A stretch of DNA of 64,000 nucleotides, taken from the NCBI RefSeq assembly GCF_040183065.1, contig NC_091132.1:158694102-158758101 (forward strand). Reading direction: 5' to 3'. A model generated the notes under the pieces. That model was not told the origin of the DNA, searched no databases, and was given only the letters and a program-made list of their open reading frames with translations. Position numbers and translations under genes: made by a program. Within the stretch, counting starts at the first letter, position 1. Each line of letters begins with the position of its first letter. This DNA comes from Periplaneta americana. Lineage: Eukaryota > Arthropoda > Insecta > Blattodea > Blattidae. Below, piece after piece: positions 44,556-60,124 of this stretch.

Positions 44556-45660
44556 AGATGACATTTTCAAAATAATAAGTGCAGACTATCTACTATTCGC
44601 TGACGATCTTACAATTTTTCGAAAAATCAAAATGCTGACTGTCAATTTCTTCAGGATGACAGTAATTAAATTACCAATTGGTCAGTTGATAACGGGATGA
44701 ATAATGAATCCAAAACTTACGTAATATTAATTTCAAGGAAGATATCTACACTAAAATATAACTATCATCTAAATAATGTATTAATTAACAGAAAAGATTG
44801 TATTAGAGACCTCGGTGTATTAATCGACAATAAATTATATTTTCACAGCCAAATTGATTATATTTATAACCATGCAATAAGAATGTTAGAAATAATTCGG
44901 TCAAGTACTGTACTTATTCTTTTTCAATACCTGACTCTGTTTTAATATTATATTATACATTAGTGAGATCGAAACTCGAATATGCATCTGTAGTTTGGAA
45001 CTCTATTACAAATACTGATTCGGCAAAACTGGAAAATATTCAAAGGAAATGTGTATCATTAAGTTCGTACAGATTTCTGTCTAATAACTTCGGGTATAAC
45101 TATGATAAAAATGCGAGCACTTTAAATGTCGAAGCTTATATGCTAGACGTCATGATCTCGATTACCTTATTCTTATGTAAGGCCCTTAAAGGTGACATTA
45201 ATTGTCAATCTTTCTTAAAAACTGTCATCATTCGTATACCTATGAAGGAAATGAGACATCACAAACTCTTCTATATTAGAAATTCTACATCTTTCTCGCC
45301 GGTCTCCAGATGTATTAAAAATGGTAACATACAGTAGTTGTAGGCGATATCGATCCATTCAATGTATAGAAGTATTAGAACATGGCAATGTCTTTGCTAA
45401 TATTATCTGCATAACTTTTCTACACATATTGGTAATACTTTTGTAAGAATCAACTCCTTTCCATAAAATATAATAGTATTAATTCTTGTAAACTAATCAT
45501 TGTAATCTATATTCTTCTTTTCTTGTTATCTCAATTTGTATCATAGTTCTTCGTTTTACTGTATTAATTGTATCACTGTGCTGGACTTTTATTGGCCTAT
45601 GTCTGTTGTTCACCATATAAATATCAATTAATAATAATAAAAAAAATTTAAAAAAAAAAA
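44556..45660 (+). mobile_element. Jockey-like LINE fragment, uninterrupted unit 2 copy
   Basis: Reads ADYLLFADDLTIFRKI (catalytic FADD), NESKTYVILISRKISTL, DCIRDLGVLIDNKLYFH and, after a frame break near 44945, VRSKLEYASVVWNSITNTDS, ending in an A/AT-rich tail. Serves as the empty-site control for the CMC-like insertion at 14928. Confidence 0.85.
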
Positions 45661-45740
45661 AATAATAATAATAATAATATCATCACCATCATTATTATTA
45701 TTAAAATAGCGAATCCAAAACCTGCGCTTCCTCTACCACA

Positions 45741-45998
45741 CCAGTCCACACCTGTGGAGTAACTGTCAGCGCGTCTGGCCGCGAAACCAGGTGGTCCGGG
45801 TTCGAATCCCGGTCGGGGCAAGTTACCTGGTTGAGGTTTTTACCGGGGTTTTTCCTCGACCCAATACGAGCAAATGCTGGGTAACTTTCGGTGCTGGACC
45901 CCGGACTCATTTCACCGGCATTATCACCTTCATTCCACTCAGACGCTAAATAACCTAGATGTTGATACAGCGTCGTAAAATAACCCAATAAAAATAAA
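45741..45998 (+). mobile_element. tRNA-derived SINE, young copy, unit 2 only
   Basis: Perfect B box (GGTTCGAATCC) and full body. Target duplication TCTACCACA at 45732-45740 and 45999-46007. Unit 1 keeps the single-copy site GTACCACAC near 17850. Confidence 0.92.
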
Positions 45999-46429
45999 TC
46001 TACCACATCTTGTATTTGAGAACAGGGCTGCCAACAAGAAATGACTGTGAGAATCGCGCTGTAATATCCCAGTTTTCAGGAATGCTGAGATTTACTCAGT
46101 TTGTATAGGATTTTCGGTCCTAGGACTACAGTACATTCCGTTTTGTATTTTCGAAATAGGTGCTAATATAATTCTGCCATCTTTTATTTCCTGTGTCATG
46201 TTCCTTCTTACAAAGGCAAAATATGTAGCAATGTAACACACAAATATTATAGCTAATTGGAAGATGCAACCTTCCCAAATTAAGTTAACAAGCAGACGAA
46301 ATAGCGGATAAGTCCGTGCGCTAGTAAATGCTATGTGAAAAAAAAAATATATATATATATATAAAATAAACAGTCTTATATTGTTCTTCATTCTTTAAAT
46401 ACTTACATAATCACTGAGAAACGTTATTG

Positions 46430-47081
46430 AATTACTGTTCCTCTGATTGAGGTTCTCACTAATATGTACGCACATCTATTTATCAGGCAGTACATCTCAC
46501 TTAACGATATGTGTCGAGAAATAATAATTGTTTGTATGCATATGAAGTCTGACTAGTGTAATATGTAGCTAGTCGACCGATGTATGCCTAGTTGCCTCGT
46601 AAGTGTAGCCTTCTTGTCATCACTTCTGCGGTTCAAACCTGTCTTCGAACAATTGACTAAACAACAACGTTCATCAATGACTGATGTTGCTTAGTCAACT
46701 GTCGGACGAGAAGGTTGAAATCTCATAAATGACACAAATAAGGCAACACTCATGAGGCAACTACTTAACCAAGAAGATGAGGTATGGTGGCTAGTTCTTT
46801 CCCCGTGTTTAATACTTTTCCTAAAACTAAAACGTGTCACGAAACAGCGGTAACAGTAAAACAGATATAATGAAAATAGAACGACAGCTGTATTACAGTC
46901 TGAAGTTAATGTTGAACTCATCCTACACGTCAGAGGTCAAAATTGCAACTTACCTCTTCCAAAATTGCAATCGTACGAAACAATATGAACAACATACGTA
47001 TGCTGAATTCCAGATGCTGATATGAGTTACCACAATCCATTGTTTAAAGTGAACGGAATTCCGTTAGCCCGTCCTGTTGCA
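46430..47081. other. Unit 2-specific spacer, no gene seen
   Basis: Not colinear with 18240-18460 except at its last 40 bases. Contains short inverted pieces (GTTGCCTCGTAAG, TAGTCAACTGTCGGACGAG) but no defined termini. Confidence 0.4.
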
Positions 47082-47712
47082 CTTCATGCCATGGTGGAAA
47101 CATAGTAGAGGTGTGGGACAAGCTGTGCGTGTTTTCGTTCAGTCTGCGCATGACGTCACCTTTACTGCAGGCCGCACTCGAAGACACAGTCAACATAACT
47201 GATTGTTGATGGTTAGATCTGCGTCCATAGATTTAAATGAATAAATAAAACTCATGGTTTGTGTATTCAGTAAATATTGACAGTATAGGCTATAATAGGG
47301 TCTATCTTGAAGTGATAACATTATAAAATAGTGAACAATAAATTAAATTCAAGAGTCAAGAAATAATGTAATATGGTAGTGCAACATTAATAATTGCCTT
47401 CTGTAATATACACGTACTTTTATAATAATTATAATACATTATGCTACAAATATGCACAAAATTAGGCCCATATATCACACAAATTATATTACACATGAAT
47501 TCAAGTACAATAGGAACTACCTTGAAATGATAACGTAATAAAATTATGATCTATTACATATTAAACTCAAGTTTCAAGAAACAATGTGATATGGCAGTGT
47601 GTCATTAATAATATTGACTTCTGTAATATAGGCCTACACGTGGTTTTATAATAATTACAATACAATGTGTAATAAATATATACATACTTAAATCTATACA
47701 GTTATTTATAAC

Positions 47713-49821
<2,109 letters not shown>

Positions 49822-50139
49822 CACATTGTGAAACATAAAGATAATGCAAAATATAAATTATATTAGCTTTATAAGTAAATATGTATTTACATATAAATCC
49901 TTTCCCTGTTTATAACGTACATTATTTTGTATATGAATTCAAATACTTTTGAAACCTTCATTAACATATGTATATGAATTTCTTGGAATAATTTGTCATT
50001 ATAGTAAACAAATATTTTTATATATTCAGGCTATTGGAGACATAATATAGTCTACTACATTATTTACCTTATTATTCCACACACGACATAATATAATTTC
50101 ACCATTATAAATTCCACTCTGTTAAGTAAATACTTATTC

Positions 50140-52356
50140 TTATGCAATCTTTTTCATTTTCTTTATAATATTTCTCTTTGAAATTCCAGACATTTTTATT
50201 ATTTTATTAATTTCTTTAATTCTAATAAATGTTCTTCTTCTAACCAATGTCGTAATTACTTCTGGCGGAAGAGGAGAACTGATTTCTGCTTCGTTTTTCA
50301 TGGCAGAATTAACCAAATTTACAGTCTTTTTTATTATAAATTTCTCATGAGAAACAGAATCTCCGTGCACATCTGAGAATATACTTCAATAAGCATGGCA
50401 ACCAATTGTAGATCCTTAGAAGGGAGAATTAAGTTTCCACGGGACACTGTAGTAATCCAGTCTTTTTGATTAGCAGAAGTTGACAATTTTGTGGAAATTC
50501 CAAGATTCGGGTATTGCTCCATATGTTTTGATGCAGCATATCCTGCAATATATTTTAATCCTTCCTGGGATATCCGCTGTCTTGCAGAGATTTCATATAT
50601 TTTTTCTGGGAGGCCTATATTTTCTTCAGGATCTCGATCGTTGGTAAATTTAACCGGTTTCAGAATGCCTTTAAAAAATTCTGCCGTTGCACATAGTTCT
50701 TTCTGCAGATTATCATTGACCTCTGATTGGCTTGTATTAGGACCCACTATTAATGCCTCTTCTTCCGAAAGCAAATCGGAGGTGTTTTTGTTCTCACAAA
50801 ACTGAGATAATGGATTTCGACCTAGTATGTACCACTTCAGTCTATGTTTAAAATCTAAAGCAGAGGGATGATCGTTTGTTCTACCCATGCTTCTAATTTC
50901 CGAAAAAAAGTTTTCTACCAGCTCTTGGTTAAGTTTTCTTGTGATGATGTATTCAATTTTGTACTTGTACCTCATTGCCTCATACAACAATGTTAATGAT
51001 TTATTATTTATTATAATCCCCTCCTGATAAGGTAATTTCCTGTTTGCTTCTCCTACTTTAACTGTGGTCATGACGTCATTCATTTCTGAGAGTATAATAT
51101 TCTGATCTTGAAGGTTTATTCCGTAACTATGCAGCCACGGTGGGTACCGAATTTAGAAACGGTATTAAATAAATCAAACCAATCATTAGTTAATTTTATT
51201 GCCTTTGAAGTTTCTTTCCATTCATTTGATCTCAACAGCTCGTTTTCACCACACCATTTCAAAGCCTTTGCAACTCTGTTGGAAAATAATTGTGCTGCCA
51301 AACTAACTTTTTGTCTTTGGGTACCACGGACACTTAAGTGTAACGGAGTTAACTTGTAAGCTAATTTTGTATCAGAGGACGAGGATTCACGTAAAAGTTC
51401 ATGAATTGGTTCTGATGAAATGTTCAATCCGTTCAAGTTGAAACCATGATCTAGAAAGTGATTCCTGTGTAATTTCAATAAATGTGGAGCGTCTGAAAAA
51501 ACAAATATTTCTCGAGTTGAATCATTTGGATTAGGAAAACTGCAATTTAGTTTGGTAGAAATTTTCAAATCACGCCACAATTTTCTGTTACTTCCACCTA
51601 AATCGCTAACTGTGGCCACAACTTGAAAACCACTGCCTTCTAACTGGCAAATTATGTCTGTTAAGATTTCTTTTGTCATTGTCTGATCATATTTATAGTA
51701 TACGGGCTGCTTCCACCTTGCAAACAAACCACGTGCAAAAACAACCTGCACTGCTTTATGAGGTCCAATTATTTGTTCTTCCCTACTGTCAAAAGAAACC
51801 TCCTCATTTAAATACATTTCATCAAATGCTAATACTGTTACACGATCTAACTCCGACATATTTGTAGCTCTCGCCTTCATTAATTTTAAGACATCATGAA
51901 GTACCCCTTCCTCAAGCGATAATTGTTTTACTGCCCATTTTCTCAGAGTTGACAAATCAGGTAACGGGTAATTTAATTTTGTTCTTAAGTATCGGTATGT
52001 TTTTAGACTTAGGTTTCGAAGTGTTATTGCAGTACCGTAATCTTCTACAGACCATTTCACCCTATGCTTTTTATTCAAAAGAGCATCAATTTGCCCAATA
52101 GTGAAAAATGGTTTCAACATTTCAGCCACTTTAGATTTAACTTCTGTTTGTCTAATGTTTTTCAATGAAATTACATCCTCATGTAATTTTCTTTTTTCTT
52201 CATGTTTCCTGTTGGCAGCTGTCAATTCCTTAATCATCGTTTCTAGAGAGTAATTCTTCTCTTCTAATTCTTAGTATTTGGCATTCCTCTGTGACAGTAG
52301 ACTCAGTGGCTCCGCGATTTTCCATTGTTACATTAGTGCTGGATGCTCCTATTGCG
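50140..52356 (-). pseudogene. P-element (THAP9-like) transposase, nearly complete but frameshifted
   Basis: The exon begins after a good acceptor at 52357 (CTTTCACTTCAG). In order: a short Glu-rich start, leucine-zipper-like LEEKNYSLETMIKELTAANR, then the RNase H-like core with VLAFDEMYLNEEV (Asp), VVATVSDLGGSNRKLWRDL (Asp), VFSDAPHLLKLHRNHFLD (Asp-Pro-His motif) and LVENFFSEIRSMGRTND (Glu region), then GLKYIAGYAASK and the tail VITTLVRRRTFIRIKEINK. Long open runs are 51116-52237 and 50334-51083. Frame changes lie near 52240-52300, 51120 and 50350-50370. I do not see the N-terminal THAP (C2CH) exon between 52360 and the right end, so it may be lost or further diverged. Confidence 0.85.
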
Positions 52357-52871
52357 CTGAAGTGAAAGAAAGTTAATAGGTACAGTAGCCTACATGCAAT
52401 CAGGGGCGTATTTAGGCCTCGGCAGACTAAGCAGCTGTCTAGGACGGCAGATTTGAGGGAGCGACTTTTAAGCTATTACTGTTAATTTTTTATATGTTTT
52501 TTAAATTTTATTCATAACTCTTTTAAAGAGTACATGAACTTAAACGCACAATGAAAAGGATATGAATAACATTGGCAACAATCAGTTCAAATTATGTATT
52601 GTAATTAATGTCTAGTTAGGTTTATTAAAGAAAATGTACTCAACGCAATGAGCTGCGATCGCTGTCTGCAGTAAAGATGACGTCACACGCCTCGGCCGCT
52701 ATCGCAACAGCATGCGCAGTCCCACACCTTTACTATGTTTCCACCATGCTTCATGCAACTAGATTCTGCGTCATAACCAAACATAACCTATACCATTTCG
52801 CATGTAATGCCGAGACTTGTCTCGCTCGTTTCTAACCCTACAAAATTATGTCTCCTTTACGTGAATGTAAA

Positions 52872-53165
52872 ATTAGGTCAATCTAGAGCCTCCACCAGCC
52901 ACTGAACGAATATTGCACACTTTTATCACTGCCAATGTGGCGCTATAAACCAATTTGCAATACTTTTATCACAACCACAACACATTTCAAATCTTATTGT
53001 ACTATATAATAGAATTATTACTACATTAACACATTTAGTATATCACGAAACTTGTAAAATGTAATTATTATGAAGGTCACCATTGCTTCTTCGAATTAAT
53101 AGTATTAGTACGATCCACTGGATGGAAACCGACACGATTGGCAGAGCCGGAAATACATGAAAACG
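52872..53165. other. About 290 bp present only in unit 2
   Basis: Lies between TGTAAAATTA and ATATTAATAT, where unit 1 (18590) is continuous. No termini or coding signal recognised. Confidence 0.4.
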
Positions 53166-53459
53166 AAATATTAATATCATACTGAACATAAACATAAACA
53201 GAAACACTCGCCAGTGTATTAAGGTGCGTACACACTAAGTGAACGAACAACGAACGAACGACAAACGATTGCGTTCGTTGACTGAAATAGGTACGTGTGT
53301 ACGTCGCAACAAACGCAAACCGATCGTTTGGTTTGCCTTCGGAAGTGATCCGTCGCTTGTCGGTTCATCAAAGGAAGTTGGTATTCGTTGTGGACGGGAT
53401 TTGCCACTAGCTTGTAGTTCGTAGCAGAACGCAGCGCTTAGTTCAATTTCACTAACAGG

Positions 53460-53926
53460 ATGTCGAAACTGGAGTGGACGGAAGGCGCTGTTATAAATCT
53501 TATTAATGCATATAGGGAGCAGGAAAATTTATGGAATCCCAAGCATCCTACTTACCACAATAAAGTAAGAAAACATGATGTTTAGGAACCTATTGGAAAG
53601 ATGTTCAGCTGCAAGATAGGCGAGTCAAACACGTGCAAAATTTGAAAATTATTTTTGTTTATTTATTTTCACTAGATACATGTTTTTTTTTTATTGTAGG
53701 GCGCAGAAGTCAAAAAGATAATTGAATCCCTACTGACATCATTCCGGAGGGAATGACAGAAGTCCACAAAAAGATATGAAATGGAGAGTGATGAAGTGTA
53801 CGAGTCAACTTGGTTCGCGTATAAACATATGTCGTTCCTTTTGGACAAATTCACGCCCAGAAATAACAAAGTTCCAACATTGTGCACACAAAATAAATTA
53901 TTGGCACTGAAAAGTGTCTTTTCGTA
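53460..53926 (+). pseudogene. Harbinger accessory protein, Myb/MADF type
   Basis: In Harbinger elements a Myb/MADF protein binds the element's ends and helps import the transposase (family role). Exon 1 reads MSKLEWTEGAVINLINAYRE and HPTYHNKVRKHDV, then a stop, then EPIGKMFSC. After an apparent intron ending TTGTAG, exon 2 reads AEVKKIIESLLTSFRRE, a stop, then YESTWFAYKHMSFLLDKFT. The aromatic residues of the MADF fold are visible. Broken by at least two stops. Confidence 0.75.
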
Positions 53927-54024
53927 AGCATGATGCGCATACGACAAACACAGACAAATCTCTCTTTTTAGTATTTTAAGGTAATTATTGTCAGTGAGGT
54001 ATCCGTGTTCTGAAACTTTCCCCT

Positions 54025-56080
54025 GGGGCCTATTTCATAAAAGTAATAATTTAATACCATTACTGAAAAAGTAATAACATTAAGTAATATTATTACTGTT
54101 CTGTTTCATAGAAGTAATAGTTAATAATATTATTTATTACTGTAAACGCTCATATTATTACTAAAATAAATAACAATATTACTAAAGTGTTTCATAAAGC
54201 AGCAAAGATAATAAAATTTATTAATAATATTAACGTTAGTTCCATGACTGTATTTTAAGTAATAGTTTAATAATTTGTAAAAAGTAAATGCCAATGTAGG
54301 GTTAGATTTTGAAGATAAAACCGTGAAAACATTTGAAATGGACAATTCTGACTCAAATAGTGATGAAGAGGGAGTGTTTGTCCGACGTCCAAGAAATTTT
54401 AGACAACGAATATCCTACAACCATATGCAAGAAAGTTACGAATATAATGAAATAGCTGACCTTTCAATTCGAGAACTTCTCGCAAAAAACTCTGTTTCTT
54501 CAAGTTATTTTCACGTCTTTTCCCCATTTTAAAAAGCATCAGAGACAAAATGAATTATTAACAAAGTCCCTCTCCATACTTACAAATTGTCATAGGCGCC
54601 AATGTAGATGGACCAGGCTGAAATTGAAAACTATCTTATCTTATTGTAAAAGAGGAACAATTGCAAAGGGTGAAACCTAAATTAAATTCAATTACAGTAT
54701 AGAACTGTTAGAAAGTAATTACTGTATATTTTACATTATTTTATGTTATTTGAATGATTGAACTTAACATTTTTTCCCTCCTTTCTCGTCATTTTTTAAA
54801 TTATAATTGTTCAGACATATATGCCTATGGGACATTTACATCACAAAATTCAGTAATATTAATATTTTCTGTACCTATTGAAATGTTTTTTTTTTCAATG
54901 TATACTTGTGACAACCTGAATCTATATACTCTTCACTAATTAACATTGTGAAGATCTTGGTGAGCCAAAATCTTTTGCAGACATATATCAACAAGTAGAT
55001 CTATTACAAAATATATGGATTACTTTAAACCACCCCTATTGAGGGCATAAACTAAAATTAACTTACGAGATTTATAGGTACTGTATCTACAATTCCACAT
55101 CACAATCTCTAATTAGAACATATTTGCATTTTGTATAATCAGGTAACTTCTTGAAAATACTACTTACAACATAATCAGCAATAAGAACCCATTAAGACAA
55201 TTTCAGTATTTTTATTAATTTCGTCATAACATTAATCTTCTACAACATCCACACCTTCAAACTCAAACACGATATTTTCTAGGAACGACTTCACCGCGTA
55301 AGTACTTACGTCGTTATTGCATTACTTATTTATTTTTTGGTAAAAGAGTAATTTTTATGTGTATTTATTTACGCTTGCACCAATAAGTACTTGCGCAGTA
55401 TTCCGAATTATAATGAACTTGAATATCTTACATAAGACGCTTTGCAGGGTCCACCAACTCTGTCGTTAACACTGTCCTTAAGGCTGTTACAATATTGTCA
55501 TCAAAAGTTTTCACTGCTTAACATTTTCATATGGTACTTCTTTAGATAACGAGCTGCAAGTTTTACACACGCCCGCGCACACACATGCTTCTGTCACTGA
55601 TACACTGTTTTTGGAATTGCAAACTTTACAACATCAGAGACGTGAACAATTAGGAATGATAAATATCTGTTCACAGTATTTTAGATTTATCATATTGTTT
55701 CTTTTACTCGTAAATGAACTGAATCAAAATAACAGAAACAATAACTTCGAGTTGCAGTGATTTACAACCTTATCTGAAATAAATTGTCTCCCAAACCTTC
55801 ACACATATTACGATTTACTCTGTTGTTGCTATTAAAGATAGTACTTCAAAACTTATTTCATTCAACAACTGTTAACAGAGAGAATAATATAAATAGCTGT
55901 AGAGTGCAGACCAACTTGATTATGTTTATCAGCCTTAACCTCAAATCATCTGGCTACTGTACGTATTTTATGACTCGTGCAAAACGTTTATGAAACAGAA
56001 TTTAGTCGGTTAATAAAATTGTTTTCATGACTGTAATAGCCTACTATTATTTAATATTATTAGTGTTTATGAAACAGGCC
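54025..56080 (+). mobile_element. Second Harbinger-like element nested in the first
   Basis: Ends GGGCCTATTTCATAAAAGTA and, inverted from the right, GCCTGTTTCATAAACAC. The motif TTTCATA(A/G)A-GTAATA recurs at 54032, 54105 and 54188 and inverted near 55985 and 56066. It interrupts the outer element after the MADF gene. Target repeat unclear, possibly CTG. Confidence 0.6.
54323..54532 (+). pseudogene. Harbinger transposase, N-terminal fragment
   Basis: Acidic start (DNSDSNSDEEGV) then VRRPRNFRQRISYNHMQES and LSIRELLAKN, the conserved lead-in of animal Harbinger transposases before the DDE core. The catalytic core is not recognisable downstream. Confidence 0.65.
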
Positions 56081-57112
56081 TGCACATGCTATAATTATAT
56101 TTTCGTCTGCCTTTATAGCAGACAATCAGCGAATGTGAATGTTTTCTGACAATTTGCTGATGATTTGTACGTCGCTTCAAACAGCGAACGAACAACGAAG
56201 TTTTGCTTCATCATTCGTTCGTTGTTCGTTCGCTAAGTGTGTACGCACCTTTAGAGACATCAGAGTGTGAGGTGGAGGCTGCATACGCAACAGCCTTAAG
56301 TTGACTACGTAATAAAACTTTCATACAATTATCAAATGTTTATTTACCTGTATATCGTTCTTGTGTGGGAAATCGGACGGACTAATTCTCAACAAGGCAT
56401 TATAAAAATGAATTGTAGAATTCAATACCGGTCTTCAAAGTAAATGAAACTAATTTCCATATGAAAAAGACTTTACCGAACGTGCGGGAACAATTGCCGC
56501 GCTGGAATAAGATGACAAATCAAGTTACATATATCACGGCATAATACATTTCGCATAAAATGTTTGCTTACCTGGATATTCTTCTTATCTGGATTTCAGT
56601 AGCTATATAGGTTATATCGTTGCAACGGGTTATATTCACTGTAAGCGTAGGGTAGACTTTATTGTCTCTGCCCGAATTGTTAAGAACAATAGAGATCTAT
56701 GTTGCCGTGAATGTGGCGGCTAAACACCATTAATTTCTAAACACATTATATTATTAATTTATAAAAGTAGATTTTTGTTGTACCTCGTGTATGAGGTTTA
56801 TTGAATCATATTATAAATTTTTTGTTTCCCGATTTTGAAGGATCTAATTAGTTATTGTTTTATAAACTCCAGATTAACGCTGTCATGTTAACCTTAAACT
56901 TTTTAAGAGCGACGATAAAAAAAAAAAAAAAACGAGTTAAATCTCGCCCGCTTTTCGTACGTCATACTACTCTTCAGAAGTTTGAATGCCAAACAATTAC
57001 TTTATCATAGCTAAAATAATAGGAGGGTATATGAAAAATTAAAAAGAAATTTTAAATATATTTACAAATTCAATCAATTAAACAGTAGTGCAACCAGAAT
57101 ATGGTCCTGAGC

Positions 57113-57124
57113 GGGGGGGGGGGG
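57113..57124. repeat. 12-base G run
   Basis: Homopolymer next to an A run; unit 1 has GGGG at the same place. Length could be unreliable in the assembly. Confidence 0.9.
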
Positions 57125-57554
57125 TTCAAAAAAAAAATACTGCCTATAATAAATAGGCTAACAAAACTTTGGTGTATCATTACTTAAAAATTACAGTTTC
57201 AATTAAACATATTCTCATTGGACTAAACAGGTTCCCAGCAACCCCCTTTTGCTGGTGAGTCCACATAAGACACAAATGGCTTTCTCAGCAAAAATGCATT
57301 ATCACGACGTGTCAGTACGGTACCCTTAAAAAAATTGGAGTAGTTTATTTTACACTATGTACCGGGTATCACTTACTGTGCTGATGCCCAAACATGAGAC
57401 GTACCTAAATTGTGGTTTCCTTAAAGTCTAAGATGAACTACATAAAATGAAAGTTATCGTTTTTCGGTCGATTTTAGTATTTTCTATGTGTATTCCCGAG
57501 TCAAATGAAGGTGATATGAATAAATTTAGTCGACAATAGACCAGAGAGTAATAT

Positions 57555-58524
57555 CACAATCTACTATATACAGTCGCGAAGCTTGAGGTGATTTTTTGCA
57601 AATCTCGTGACAAAGCGCTCCAAGCGGTTAGCAACTAGAAACAATAGACTGTCCATGGTCGACTTTGGACTTTGTCGTATTTCCATCGAGTGCTAGCTCG
57701 TTGCGTATTTCACATTGATGCTTGTGAAATGTTCGTTATTGGTTGTAATGAAAATGTTAATGGCTAAAATACAATAATTGGAATAATAATATTTTACTAG
57801 ATACGTAGAAATATTAAGTTTGTTTTAATGAAATTTATTGATCACGTTTTATTTTCAATTCTGGTGGGATTATTATTGCTTAGGCCTACTTTTTTTTCAA
57901 AGGATATGTTTTTAATTATAGCTGTTAATTTTGTTGTTATTTTTATTTGTTACTTTACTAAACACGTAGAAAAAGTCTGTTACAATAAAATTTATTGATC
58001 ACGTTTTATTTCCAATTCTGGTGCGATTATTATTGCTTAACCTCATCCCACTTTGTTAACTACGTAAGCCTACACTACAAGTACCGGTACACGTAAGTTA
58101 CTCCATTAATTCATATTTCCATTATTATTGTTGTAAAGGGAAATGCAAATTAATATTTATTGATTTCATAGTTAATTGTCGCTATAATCTTGAATGAGTG
58201 AAGCGATTATAGTAAATTTCAGTTCGTTTTGCACAAAAAAAAATAATATTAACCTATTTCTTGCAGGTATCTTCGAGTTTATGGTGGAATTTAATATACT
58301 TCATTAAAATAATAAATTAACTTTATGCATTTAATATTTCAATAATGGAAGGAAGGTGTTAATTTTTCCAAAAGAACACATCGAAAGTGTAACATATTTT
58401 GTCGTCTACTAGGAGAGAGATCTGCGATGATGAGGCGAAAGTAGCGATCCTAGTGGTGGGCAACTACCCATGTTTGCATTTTTACTACATATTGAGCTTC
58501 GCGACTGTATAATAGTAGACTGTG
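57555..58524. mobile_element. Unassigned DNA transposon, CACAATCTACTA ends, copy in unit 2
   Basis: 970 bp, the same family as 24130-25263 but in opposite orientation and at a different site. Flanked by an exact 7-bp repeat GTAATAT (57548-57554 and 58525-58531). Ends CACAATCTACTATATACAGT and GACTGTG. Carries the decayed FPKEH reading segment near 58365. Confidence 0.8.
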
Positions 58525-59720
58525 GTAATATTAAAGGTAGGCGCCCACTTACCGGAACGGATCCATATGGCAAGTACAGATATTTAGTCTTTGCTTTATT
58601 TTAAATGGAGCATCACCCACTTCGCCGTATCGCCTCTGTCTGCATGACCAGATTCCGATTAGAATTCTTGCCAGAGAATTATAAACGGATTCCCGTACAG
58701 TCCAAGATCCAAATAAATAATGTCATGGCAAATATATCGATTTCAATGCTTCCAATCACGATAATATTGAATGTACAATGAAATGGATGATGTGAAGCTT
58801 ATTATATTAAGTTCAACAGTATGAATAGCTTTATGATTTATGAAATTAAAATTATAGCTATGTAATATGGAAAAAGAACATTACTGGATGAGATTGGGAA
58901 AATACTAAATTAACCAGGTATGTCCTTCATAGTTTAAGTTACAGATCTATTCATTTTATTTCCAGGATCAGTTCAAACCACTACATTGAAATAATGCGCT
59001 CTAATTGCAAATTACAACACTATTTGAACAATTCGGAAATGTGGATAAGTGAGAGATATAATAAAAATCCGAACGCAACGAATTTTTTTCCGGTAAATGA
59101 GCGACTAACGTAAATCAGATATCAGTGTAATGCCGTGCAGGATGGATGTAACCTGTGTTGAACAACGTTCTGTCAACAAAATCAAAATCACATTGTTACA
59201 TATTAGAAAGAAACCATCTTTCATGTGACAAAATAAATGTATGCACTGAAAAGTACAATGTTTTGGTTAAAATTTGGTATATAATAAGTTTCATGTTACA
59301 TGCAATGAAAATGTGAAATTATAATTTTACAAATATCCTACCACTGTTTCATTGCATACTGTTCATAGGATAGAAACAAAGTTTTCTGTTGCTGTTAGTC
59401 CATATTTGAGAGGTTTCAATACACTTATAATTATCATCATAAAAGAGTTACATGAAAATTCTAGTTCAACAGACATCAAGATTACCAACACTACTCCTAA
59501 TGTCCGATAAAATATTTTTATTATCGTTTTTGAAACTCATATATTTAAATTAGCTTGGTGGGTTGCATAAAACTTCTATATATTTGGCCTTATGATTTAC
59601 AGGTCAACACGTAAATCATATTCAAAATGCAGCAGTCTGTTACTTTTGTTTATAGCGTTCACTATTTTCATGGTAGGAGAAATGCTGACTGACAGAAGTA
59701 TGACGTTGAAAACGGCAGTT

Positions 59721-59984
59721 CTAAATGTATTTTTCTTTTATTCGACACAATTGACTCATTTGACAAAACAATTCGGCATATAAGACACTTGAGATTTTGT
59801 TTATATTAATCTCCACGCCACGTAAAACCATATTGCAGTATTCACCACTATAATATTTACTAAACAAATTGCGTTTTTGGGACCCCTCAAGGGAACTCTC
59901 GCTCACATTATTTGAATTAGCACTGCTGTCATCTAACCCAGAATTTAATTCTGATTGATTTTTTTTTATTAAAAATTTGTCCAT
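59721..59984 (-). pseudogene. hAT/ZBED transposase N-terminal piece at the end of unit 2
   Basis: 87 open codons from MDKFLIKKNQSELNSGLDD through SQKRNLFSKYYSGEYCNMVL. The start and the K-Y-Y-x-E-Y block resemble the N-terminus of ZBED/SCAND3-like hAT proteins. No catalytic part follows. The homologous piece in unit 1 (25330-25560) is more decayed. Assignment is tentative. Confidence 0.45.
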
Positions 59985-60124
59985 AAAAATCTAACTAAAG
60001 CACCTTTGATAAATTAATCGCACTATGATCCGCGCACACCTATATACTGAAACTGAACAATATGTTCTAAAGATTCTAGACTCTGTTTATTACTAAGTGG
60101 GAAGAGTAAACGAATTACAAAGTA

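Larger units (their letters stand above)
53222..56250 (+). mobile_element. PIF/Harbinger element, unit 2 only
   Basis: 3029 bp at a TTA target (53219-53221 and 56251-56253); unit 1 has the single TTA in GCTGTATTAGAAAG (about 18640). Terminal inverted repeats of about 37 bp start AGGTGCGTACACACT and run into GAACGAACAACGAACGAA. A TWA target and a MADF-type accessory gene are hallmarks of PIF/Harbinger (family knowledge). A second Harbinger-like element sits inside. Confidence 0.88.
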
